Assembly (NCBI RefSeq): GCF_021533195.1
Contig: NZ_JAJNKB010000006.1
Location: 186,001-250,000 of the forward strand
Length of the DNA: 64,000 nt
Reading direction: 5' to 3'
From: Portibacter marinus
GTDB taxonomy: Bacteria > Bacteroidota > Bacteroidia > Chitinophagales > Saprospiraceae
The position numbers and the translations under genes were made by a program. Within the stretch, counting starts at the first letter, position 1. Each line of letters starts with the position of its first letter. Shown here piece after piece: positions 1-7,780 of this stretch. Below the pieces are notes generated by a model. That model made no database searches and was not told the DNA's origin. It saw only the letters and a list, made by a program, of their open reading frames with translations.

Positions 1-86
1 TTCAATATGATTATCGATCGTGTAGATCGAAAAGTATAACTACGGCCTAACAATATGTTTGCATCCCCTATTCGAGATTTATGACG

Positions 87-1616
87 TTACAAATCAAATT
101 TAATCCCCTGCGCCAGCGGCAGCTCATCACTGTAGTTGATGGTATTGGTCTGTCGTCTCATATAAGCCTTCCAGGCATCTGATCCACTTTCACGACCGCC
201 ACCAGTTTCTTTTTCTCCGCCGAATGCTCCTCCAATTTCAGCACCGCTCGTACCGATGTTGACATTTGCAATTCCGCAATCTGAACCTGCACTGGACAAG
301 AATAGCTCTGCTTCTTTAAGATTATTCGTCATGATCGCTGAGGATAGACCTTGTGGAACGTTGTTTTGCATCTGGATAGCCTCCTCCAGTTCGTTGTACT
401 TAATCAGATAAAGAATCGGAGCAAATGTTTCATGCTGAACGATCTTATAATGATTTTCAACTTCAGCGATGCAAGGTTTAACATAACATCCGGAATCATA
501 TTCGTCTCCTTTAAGCACTCCTCCCGGAACCAGCATTTTTCCTCCCTGTTCTTTAATTGCCTTGATGGAATTTAAATAGGCCTCCACAGCATCTTTATCA
601 ATCAAAGGACCAACATGCATATTAGGGTCCAATGGATTGCCTATTTTCAGTTGTTTATACGCCTTCTTCAATTGGGAAGATACTTTTGAATAAATGGATT
701 CGTGAATAATCAACCTCCTGGTAGATGTGCATCTTTGACCACAAGTTCCCACGGCACCAAATACTGCTCCGGCAAGCACGACATTTAAGTCTGAATTAGG
801 AGTGACGATGATGGCATTGTTACCGCCCAATTCCAGCAAACTTTTACCAAGCCTGGAAGCAACTACGGATCCTACAATTTTGCCCATTCGCGATGAACCA
901 GTAGCAGAAATAAGCGGTACTCTTGGATCATAAGTCATGTACTCACCTACCTTATAATCACCATTGATTATACAGTTGACACCTTCCGGTACCTTATTGG
1001 CTTTTAATACTTTCTGAAAGATATTATTACAGGCTATGGCACACAAAGGGGTTTTCTCACTTGCCTTCCAAATGCATACATCACCGCAGACCATGGCGAT
1101 CATGGCATTCCAGGACCAAACCGCTACCGGGAAATTAAAAGCACTAATGATGCCCACTATTCCCAAGGGGTGCCATTGTTCGTACATTCTGTGACCAGGT
1201 CTTTCAGAATGCATGGTTAAACCGTATAATTGTCTGGAAAGACCCACAGCAAAGTCGCAGATGTCTATCATTTCCTGCACTTCACCCCAACCTTCCTGAA
1301 GACTCTTACCCATCTCGTAACTCACCAGGCGACCTAATGCATCTTTATTTTCTCTTAAGGCATCACCATACTGTCGGATGACTTCTCCTCTTTTAGGAGC
1401 AGGTACTTTTCTCCACTTTTTAAAGGCGTCCTCTGCTTTTCTCACCACTTTCGTATAATCTTTTTCCGAGGTGATGCCTACTTTCCCAATCAGTTTCCCG
1501 TCTACAGGAGAATAAGATTCTATAAATTCTGTTGATTTTCCGACAGATTTTCTTCCTGTCCAGGTTCCTTCATTAGACTTATTTAAGCCTAACTGCTTTA
1601 AAAAATTAGTATTCAT
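87..1616 (-). CDS. Aldehyde dehydrogenase, ALDH7 (antiquitin-like) family
   Basis: Predicted cytosolic NAD(P)-dependent dehydrogenase that oxidises an aldehyde to the acid. At 509 residues it has full family length. The nucleophile is Cys296 in GTCGQRCTSTRR, the general base Glu262 in LELGGNN, and Asn161 lies in the AFNFPVAVW block. The C-terminal GGAFGGEKETGGGRESGSD run is characteristic of ALDH7. Known members act on aminoadipate semialdehyde in lysine breakdown; that substrate is only inferred here because no other lysine-catabolic gene is nearby. The gene starts 34 nt after the stop of the RND exporter on the same strand and may be cotranscribed with it. The family call is firm, the substrate is not. 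Confidence 0.9.
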   Translation of the reverse strand: MNTNFLKQLGLNKSNEGTWTGRKSVGKSTEFIESYSPVDGKLIGKVGITSEKDYTKVVRKAEDAFKKWRKVPAPKRGEVIRQYGDALRENKDALGRLVSYEMGKSLQEGWGEVQEMIDICDFAVGLSRQLYGLTMHSERPGHRMYEQWHPLGIVGIISAFNFPVAVWSWNAMIAMVCGDVCIWKASEKTPLCAIACNNIFQKVLKANKVPEGVNCIINGDYKVGEYMTYDPRVPLISATGSSRMGKIVGSVVASRLGKSLLELGGNNAIIVTPNSDLNVVLAGAVFGAVGTCGQRCTSTRRLIIHESIYSKVSSQLKKAYKQLKIGNPLDPNMHVGPLIDKDAVEAYLNSIKAIKEQGGKMLVPGGVLKGDEYDSGCYVKPCIAEVENHYKIVQHETFAPILYLIKYNELEEAIQMQNNVPQGLSSAIMTNNLKEAELFLSSAGSDCGIANVNIGTSGAEIGGAFGGEKETGGGRESGSDAWKAYMRRQTNTINYSDELPLAQGIKFDL

Positions 1617-1650
1617 TTGTGGCTTGTTTAGTGGAAGCGAATTCGATCCC

Positions 1651-3891
1651 TTATTCTTTCTCTTCCTTGATCAATAATCTGATCAGCAAAGGTATTATAA
1701 ATAAATCGCTTAACAATGCAGTTACAAGGGTAATTCCTATTAGGATGCCTATAGATCGACTTGGTGGGTGAATGGAGAAAAGCAAAACCATAAAACCAAA
1801 AAATAAAATGATACTGGTTATACATATTGCCTTACCCGTTTCCAAGAAGGTATTCTTTAAGGATTTTTCAATGGAATAACCTTTTAATCTACCGAGTTTA
1901 AATCGGCTTAGAAAATGAATGCTGTCATCCACCGCAATACCGAATATGATGGCAAAAACAATGGTGATACCTGCCTCCAATTCAATGTTTAAAAATCCTA
2001 AGACCGCTCCAGCAAAAAGCAAAGGGAATAAATTCGGGACCAGAGCAATGATCAGGTATTTAATATTTTTAAATAACATGACCATTAGAAAACCAATAAT
2101 AACAATAGCAATGGCTAGTCCTGTTAGTAAACTTCTTCGGGCGTATTCCACATTTTTATCCAGCAACATGGATGTACCTGTCACATCAAACCGAACCATC
2201 GATGTGTCTGTATTGGCATTGATCCATTGTTCCAGATTATCCACTATGGCTTTGGTACTGTCTGCTCCCATATCGTTCATCCGTGCAATGATCCTGGCCT
2301 TCTTTGCATTTTTACCCACTAGAATATTATTACTCAATTTTGGAATATTGGATGCAATGCGTTGGTACCTTTCATATTCTGCCTCAGTCCCGGGAAACTG
2401 GTAAGCCTCAGTTTTGTTTCCTCCATACATTTGTGCGATACTCTTATATACTAAGGTCTGAGATCGGATGGCCTTGAAGTAACCCAAATCTTTAATTTTA
2501 TTTTCGACCTTATTGATCTCACTCATTACCTCATAGTCATATATATCGCCGTCAGTCGTGACTGCAACTTCAATGGGTCTAAAACCCACGAACTCGTCCT
2601 CAAAGAATTGATAATCTTCAGTTATTTTAGCTCCAATAGGAAGGTTGGATTCAATTTTATAGTTGGTTGTAACCATTGAAATGCCCACCGCGCAAAAAAT
2701 TAAAAAAACTACGGTAGATGCCCATATGGTCTTTTTATGAAAGGAAGCCTGATATGCTTTGGTCATCCACTTTTCCCAGAAGTCATTTCTTGTTTTCGGA
2801 GAAGTCAATTGATTAAGATCGAAATAACTCAAAAGCGTACAGGTAAATAGAACCACCGTTACATAAGCTATCATCACACCGATTGCAGCATTGATCCCAA
2901 ACTCCCTAATGGGTAAGATTCTACTGGTCAAAAGAGTAGTAAAGCCGACTGCTGTGGTTACTGAGGTAAGCAATGTCGCCAGTCCGATTTCTTTAATCGT
3001 GGTGATGATGGATTCTCTTTTAGCATTGCCTTTTTCTAATTCATCGAGGTATTTACTCATGATATGGATGACATCGGAGGTTCCTACAATGATCATTAGA
3101 ATAGGATAGAGTCCGGTCATGGCACTCAGCTCCTGACCTGAAATGCCCAGATAGCCCATGAAAAGAATCATTCCGAGCCCTATGGAAATCAATGCGATGG
3201 TAACTGTAAGTGCTTTTCTGTAAATGAAGAGCATCACGAAAAAGACAAGCGCTCCGGCAATAATGGTGGCTACAGAAATTTCACGAATTTGCATTCTGAC
3301 GAGCTCCTTTTGGAAATTTGCCCTACCTAAGAGATGGTTTTCCTGAAAATCATACTCAGCGATCAGGCTTTCGATGGAGTCCAGCAATTCATAAGACTGA
3401 TCCAGTCGAATAGCATCTACGGTCTTCAAGGCAACTACTGTGGCTGTTCCGTCCTCTGATATCAAATAATCAATGAGCCTTTCGTCCTTTAATAACTTTT
3501 CTTTCTGTTGAGGATACTTGGAAGGGTCGTCTATGTCAATGGCAGGAATGGCGGTTACGCCAAAAGGGGTGGCTACAGGATAGGAGAATTTGGTGATAGA
3601 CTCGGCCTCTAAGACATGAGGAACCTCCCGGGACCTTACCGTAAATTCATGCAAGTCCTCTAAAAATTGTCGGTCGAAAATCCCTTCTTCGCGCTTAAAA
3701 CCTACCAGTAGAAAATTATCGTCGGTTTCAAAGTCCTTGATAAACTCCTTAAAAATAGCCAGATCCGGGTCGTCTGTTGGGAAAAAAGATTCAAAATCAA
3801 ACTGAAAATTCAATTTGGGTATGAACGTCAAACTATAGATGGCCATTAAGGCAAAGGCAACGATTATCGGGATTCTTACTTTCTTCAACAT
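1651..3891 (-). CDS. RND/MMPL-family exporter
   Basis: Inner-membrane transporter of the RND superfamily (MMPL/HpnN-like, single polypeptide). There is one N-terminal membrane helix, a large extracytoplasmic domain, a block of about five helices near residues 210-360, then the same order repeated with helices near 395-415 and 585-740. The conserved helix motifs are GTSDVIH in the first half and GIAVDDSIHFLSRF in the second. The open frame extends to a TTG at 3900, but that TTG belongs to a TAnnTTTG promoter box; the ATG at 3891 (start MLKKVRIP) is the better start. Family members export lipids or hydrophobic compounds using the proton gradient; the cargo cannot be told here. No membrane-fusion protein or TolC gene is adjacent. 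Confidence 0.85.
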   Translation of the reverse strand: MLKKVRIPIIVAFALMAIYSLTFIPKLNFQFDFESFFPTDDPDLAIFKEFIKDFETDDNFLLVGFKREEGIFDRQFLEDLHEFTVRSREVPHVLEAESITKFSYPVATPFGVTAIPAIDIDDPSKYPQQKEKLLKDERLIDYLISEDGTATVVALKTVDAIRLDQSYELLDSIESLIAEYDFQENHLLGRANFQKELVRMQIREISVATIIAGALVFFVMLFIYRKALTVTIALISIGLGMILFMGYLGISGQELSAMTGLYPILMIIVGTSDVIHIMSKYLDELEKGNAKRESIITTIKEIGLATLLTSVTTAVGFTTLLTSRILPIREFGINAAIGVMIAYVTVVLFTCTLLSYFDLNQLTSPKTRNDFWEKWMTKAYQASFHKKTIWASTVVFLIFCAVGISMVTTNYKIESNLPIGAKITEDYQFFEDEFVGFRPIEVAVTTDGDIYDYEVMSEINKVENKIKDLGYFKAIRSQTLVYKSIAQMYGGNKTEAYQFPGTEAEYERYQRIASNIPKLSNNILVGKNAKKARIIARMNDMGADSTKAIVDNLEQWINANTDTSMVRFDVTGTSMLLDKNVEYARRSLLTGLAIAIVIIGFLMVMLFKNIKYLIIALVPNLFPLLFAGAVLGFLNIELEAGITIVFAIIFGIAVDDSIHFLSRFKLGRLKGYSIEKSLKNTFLETGKAICITSIILFFGFMVLLFSIHPPSRSIGILIGITLVTALLSDLFIIPLLIRLLIKEEKE

Positions 3892-3897
3892 CAGCCG

Positions 3898-3905
3898 CAA
3901 ATGTA
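3898..3905 (-). promoter_or_regulatory. Candidate Bacteroidota -7 box for the RND exporter
   Basis: The minus strand reads TACATTTG, an exact TAnnTTTG match. Only six bases separate it from the ATG at 3891, so the transcript would be nearly leaderless. No convincing TTG lies at the -33 distance. Confidence 0.4.
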
Positions 3906-4002
3906 TTTAATATTTTCGTGGACTTACACTTTTCAATGCCCACAGTACTTACAATTTAATACGGACAAAGTTCGTATCTTCGATGTTTATATCCTTAGCA
4001 AG

Positions 4003-5085
4003 ATGAAAAAATTAAGAGTAGCTATTCTTTTTGGAGGACGTTCCGCAGAGCATCAGATTTCCCTCCTTTCTGCAAAAAATGTGGTCAATTCTATCGATCG
4101 TGATCTTTTTGAACCGATTCTTATTGGAATTAGTAAAGAGGGGGTATGGCATATCAATGGCGATTCTCTGAAGCTACTCAATCCGGATGATCCAAAACAA
4201 ATACAACTGGGAGAACTGGGGGAGGAAGTCGTATTATCACACAATGACCAAAGTATAATTGGTATTGATGCTTCAGAATCGATAGGTTCAGTCGATGTGG
4301 TTTACCCTGTTTTACACGGTACTTACGGGGAAGATGGCTCTGTTCAGGGACTGGCCAAACTGGCAGGCTTACCTTGTGTGGGTTGTGGCATTCTCGGTTC
4401 GGCAATTGGGATGGATAAGGATATTATGAAGAAAATTTTAAGAGATGGAGGAATTGGCATTGCTGATTTTTTCACCTTTAGAAAAGGAAGTAATCGCAAT
4501 CCTTCTTATGAAGAAGTGGTCGATCGATTGGGCCATGAGCTTTTCGTCAAACCGGCTAATCTAGGTTCTTCAGTCGGAGTGTCCTTTGCAACGACCAAAG
4601 AAGAATTTGAAAAAGCTTTGGAGGAAGGATTTAAGTATGACCGAAAAGTCATTGTAGAAGAAAAGGTCAAAGGTCGCGAGATAGAAGTTGCAGTCATGGG
4701 TAACGATGAACCAATTGCTTCAGTACCTGGTGAAATTATGCCTAAGTCTGGATGGTATTCTTTCGAAAATAAATACGTGGATGAAGATGGTGCAGCATTG
4801 GGCATACCTGCTGATCTGGATGAATCAACGACTAAGAGAATGATGGAAGCAGCGGTCGAAACTTATATTTTATTGGAGTTGAGCGGCCTGACCAGGGTTG
4901 ATTTCTTTCTTAAAGAGGATGGTTCTTTGATTGTGAATGAAGTCAATACACTTCCTGGATTTACTTCGATTTCTATGTACCCTAAACTTTGGGAATATTC
5001 CGGAATATCACAACGGGAATTGATCACCAAACTTATTCATTACGCTTTGGAGAGACACGAGCAGGAGATGGCGTTAGCGAGATAA
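4003..5085 (+). CDS. ddl: D-alanine--D-alanine ligase
   Basis: Cytosolic ATP-grasp enzyme that joins two D-alanines for the peptidoglycan pentapeptide. The N-terminal motif GGRSAEHQISLLSA, the HGTYGEDGSVQG segment, the FVKPANLGSSVGVS ATP-binding lid and the C-terminal NEVNTLPGFTSISMYP magnesium/substrate loop are all present. The frame is open upstream to 3901, but the ATG at 4003 gives MKKLRVAILFGG, the normal family N-terminus, and a 360-residue protein of standard length, so the first 34 codons are rejected. A near-consensus -7 box (TATCTTCG, 3975-3982) lies upstream. It is divergent from the RND gene and convergent with the broken IPTL gene. Confidence 0.95.
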   Translation: MKKLRVAILFGGRSAEHQISLLSAKNVVNSIDRDLFEPILIGISKEGVWHINGDSLKLLNPDDPKQIQLGELGEEVVLSHNDQSIIGIDASESIGSVDVVYPVLHGTYGEDGSVQGLAKLAGLPCVGCGILGSAIGMDKDIMKKILRDGGIGIADFFTFRKGSNRNPSYEEVVDRLGHELFVKPANLGSSVGVSFATTKEEFEKALEEGFKYDRKVIVEEKVKGREIEVAVMGNDEPIASVPGEIMPKSGWYSFENKYVDEDGAALGIPADLDESTTKRMMEAAVETYILLELSGLTRVDFFLKEDGSLIVNEVNTLPGFTSISMYPKLWEYSGISQRELITKLIHYALERHEQEMALAR

Positions 5086-5118
5086 GAAACTCACTCAAAT
5101 TCGTGTGCGGAAATAAAA

Positions 5119-5822
5119 TTAAGTGGCCCTCAGGGCGAACAATCTTTTTCTTGCGAAAACAACTGCAAAAATAAGCAAAGCCAATGCTAGGATAATCAGC
5201 CCCCATTGTCCTAATGTAGGAACGTCAAATGGAAAAATACCTGTTATGGTCACTTGATATCCGCCATTATCTGTGCAAACAGTACCTGGATTTGAAGATG
5301 ATATTACTAAAACTATTGTCTGACGAGGTTGAATTTCGTAGGATAACATGATATCGCTAGCAGGTATCCCAGTCGAAAGTCCTGGATCAGCAAGATAGTT
5401 TGTACAAATGTTAGTTGGATCAAATGAGCCATCATATATATTGAGTGTTAAATTTGCATTTGAACAGAGGGCAGATAGTGCAATTTCCGCGCAGGCAGAT
5501 TGATAAGCACTGGGATTGGTAAAGGTGTGAGTATTGTACAGAAAATTGCCATTCGTAAAAATTTCACAATTCTTGGGTGCATCACAAGTTGATGGAACTC
5601 CATTTCTACTTAATCTTGCATTCTTGTGGGAGCAGAGTTTTCTATAGTTCCATTGAATGTAAAAACCTGTGCAGTAGGAGGAAATAAACTTGCTTTCATA
5701 GGTTTCATCAATGCAGCACCATCTACTTGGTCAAATGATTGCTGAGAAAAACCTGTACCAGAGCTTAAAAGAAAAAAGATTATAATAAAAGCAAGAGAAA
5801 AAGAATTAACTTTTGGGTTCAT
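5119..5822 (-). pseudogene. Frameshifted exported protein with IPTL-CTERM-type anchor
   Basis: Two partial frames make one interrupted gene. The upstream part (5822 down to about 5625) has a signal peptide (residues 1-26, ending TGFSQQ) and runs to FNGTIENSAPT before hitting a stop at 5610. Downstream, in the frame shifted by -1, there is an open stretch without ATG beginning NARLSRNGVPSTCD near 5620 and continuing to 5119. It contains paired cysteines and ends VPTLGQWG, a hydrophobic helix, and FARKR: the motif-helix-basic layout of IPTL-CTERM sorting signals. Restoring one missing base near 5618-5630 would rebuild a protein of about 234 residues. Either the gene is decayed, the assembly has an indel, or expression needs frameshifting. 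The function of the exported body is unknown. Confidence 0.65.
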
Positions 5823-5874
5823 AAGGACATTACTTTGAGAGATGAAAATGCTGATAATCTCTGAGAAAGAAAAA

Positions 5875-6651
5875 TTATTTTACTGAAAAATTGTCCCTAT
5901 CCCTTAAAAATCCATAGGCGCGTCTGAAGCCCACCATTTTTTCTTTCAAAACATTGGCATAGAAAACACCCTGATAAGATCCACTTTCCACGATGCATTG
6001 GCCATCATACCTCAGTACCACACTTTGTCCGGAATATGGGATACTCACTCCATCAGTACCCACTCGATTTACCCCCACTGTGTAGCATTGGTTTTCAATA
6101 GCCCGCGCTATCAATAGTTGGGACCATGCAAATTCCCTTTTCTGAGGCCAATTGGCAACGTAAATTAAAAGATCGTAGTCTTCAGTATTTCTCGACCAAA
6201 CCGGAAATCTCAAATCATAACATATAAGCGGACAAACTCTCCAATCTATGCCTCTTACATTCATCTCTACCACCAATTTTCTACGACCAGCAGAAAAGTG
6301 ATGATGTTCTTTTGCCAGAGTGAAGAGATGACGTTTATCATAACATTCATATGAACCATCCTGCCGCATCCAGATCAATCGATTATAGTAACTACTTTCC
6401 TCTTCAATAATAATCGAGCCGGTCACTACCGATTCGTATTTTGAGGCCAATCGTGACATCCACAGCAGTGTAGGACCATCCATGGTTTCGGAATTTTTCT
6501 CAGTATTCATACTAAACCCGGTGGTGAACATCTCAGGAAGTACCAACAAATCGAAAGACTGATTTTGGTCTTCTAACATGCCCTCGATTCGCTGTCGATT
6601 TTCACCTGGAGATTCCCACGCGATGTCATATTGAATATATGCTATTTTCAT
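5875..6651 (-). CDS. Nitrilase-superfamily amidohydrolase, omega-amidase (YafV-like)
   Basis: Carbon-nitrogen hydrolase of 258 residues with the Glu-Lys-Cys triad visible: Glu40 in LPEMFTTGF, Lys106 in YDKRHLF and Cys144 in ICYDLRFPVWSRN. The FPVWSRN and NWPQKR segments resemble YafV/Nit2 omega-amidases, which release ammonia from alpha-ketoglutaramate and ketosuccinamate as a metabolite-repair step; the exact substrate is inference. There is no signal peptide, so it acts in the cytosol. Its ATG overlaps the stop of the upstream YbhN-like gene (ATGA, 6648-6651), which implies translational coupling at the end of the dnaN-nadD-porZ operon. Confidence 0.85.
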   Translation of the reverse strand: MKIAYIQYDIAWESPGENRQRIEGMLEDQNQSFDLLVLPEMFTTGFSMNTEKNSETMDGPTLLWMSRLASKYESVVTGSIIIEEESSYYNRLIWMRQDGSYECYDKRHLFTLAKEHHHFSAGRRKLVVEMNVRGIDWRVCPLICYDLRFPVWSRNTEDYDLLIYVANWPQKREFAWSQLLIARAIENQCYTVGVNRVGTDGVSIPYSGQSVVLRYDGQCIVESGSYQGVFYANVLKEKMVGFRRAYGFLRDRDNFSVK

Positions 6652-7730
6652 TCTCCCAAATTTACACTTTTCTTCCTGTTATAAATCTTTCTGATCCATG
6701 CTGGTACAATGATTACTCCTGCCATCAAATAAGTGTAGTACGCAATGATTCTCCATGTAAAAGCTACAACCACGGCGAGAGAAAGCGGAACATAGTCACT
6801 GTAGAAGCCTCCAAAAAGATACTCCGCCAGCCCTGAGCCTCCAGGAGTCGGACTAGCAGCTGTAATGGCCCACATGGTCTCATATCGTCCATAAATCATG
6901 AAGGTATGATACAGGGTCCTTGGGACGGTATCGATAAAGGCATAAATGATACAAAACATCAATGCGAATTTAAAGATCCAGGCGGTGAAGGTAGCTAGGA
7001 TGGCTTTGATATGTAGATCCGGACTTTTTGCTCTTAATCTACGAGAACTATTTTCAATGTCCTGACCTGTCTGAATGAGTTTTTCCTTATACCTTCTTAA
7101 TATCCGTCGTCTGGCAAAAAAAGCCATCAATTTTTTAATTTGATCTGGTCGGTGGAATAAGCCGTAGTAGAAAATGAATCCATAGGTCAACATAATAGCA
7201 AAGACGATGAAGAATGTGATGCCATAACCATTCATATCATCCCAGGTAAAAATTTCGGGTCTGATAACATTGAGCCCCAGAATAGTTAGTAGTAATGGAA
7301 CACTGACAACAAAAAAGAAGGTGTCCAGGACTATGGTATATAAGACGATGGTAACAGCTCTGGCTGTTTTTAGCCTTTCCAGTGAAAGAAAGATCATGGC
7401 AACAGCACTCCCACCGAGGCTAGTAGGTGAAATTGTTGTTGCGAATTCCCAGATAAATATTAGTTCTGCAGACTTTCTCAATGACAGTTTTTTATCAGAA
7501 AGGATAAAGAGGCGATAAGAGTAAGCCAGATGTCTTATAACGTAAAAGAGAACACCTAGTAGAAGCCAGGCGAACACCTGGTATCCCCAATCGATGGATT
7601 TAAAGGCTTGTATATCAAAGTGCGACCAAAACAAATAGCAAACCACACTGATCCCTATGCAGATCGGTAAAATGATTCTGCTTATTCGCAGTTTACGAAG
7701 AGTAGTGTCTATATTTTTTTTCCCTCTCAA
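6648..7730 (-). CDS. YbhN/LPG-synthase-type flippase-like integral membrane protein
   Basis: Polytopic inner-membrane protein of the lysylphosphatidylglycerol-synthase transmembrane / flippase-like family, with about eight hydrophobic helices over 360 residues and the family motif SPTPGGSGLAEYLF near residue 300. The soluble aminoacyl-transfer domain of MprF is absent, so this is the flippase-type half only. The frame begins at TTG 7730 with an in-frame TGA two codons upstream and no ATG within the first 50 codons, so a TTG start is likely. It is 50 nt from porZ on the same strand. Transport of a lipid is inferred from family membership only. Confidence 0.8.
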   Translation of the reverse strand: MRGKKNIDTTLRKLRISRIILPICIGISVVCYLFWSHFDIQAFKSIDWGYQVFAWLLLGVLFYVIRHLAYSYRLFILSDKKLSLRKSAELIFIWEFATTISPTSLGGSAVAMIFLSLERLKTARAVTIVLYTIVLDTFFFVVSVPLLLTILGLNVIRPEIFTWDDMNGYGITFFIVFAIMLTYGFIFYYGLFHRPDQIKKLMAFFARRRILRRYKEKLIQTGQDIENSSRRLRAKSPDLHIKAILATFTAWIFKFALMFCIIYAFIDTVPRTLYHTFMIYGRYETMWAITAASPTPGGSGLAEYLFGGFYSDYVPLSLAVVVAFTWRIIAYYTYLMAGVIIVPAWIRKIYNRKKSVNLGE

Positions 7731-7780
7731 TCTTCAGTAGTCATACATCAGATGAGAAAAGATGCAAAAAAATAATGAAA

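Noticed and set aside
1-86. Sequence before the ALDH stop
   Set aside because: No frame, hairpin with T-run or RNA gene is visible in these 86 bases.
351-575. Short frames opposite the ALDH gene and similar frames opposite most large genes
   Set aside because: They lie wholly inside well-supported genes on the other strand, have no recognisable motifs and show no start context.
3901-4002. 34-codon N-terminal extension of D-Ala-D-Ala ligase
   Set aside because: The family starts at MKKLRVAILFGG; the extension overlaps the divergent promoter region.
6648-7730. RodA/FtsW-type SEDS protein, as the missing Rod partner
   Set aside because: The SPTPGGSGLAEYLF motif and helix pattern match the YbhN/LPG-synthase membrane family, not SEDS proteins.
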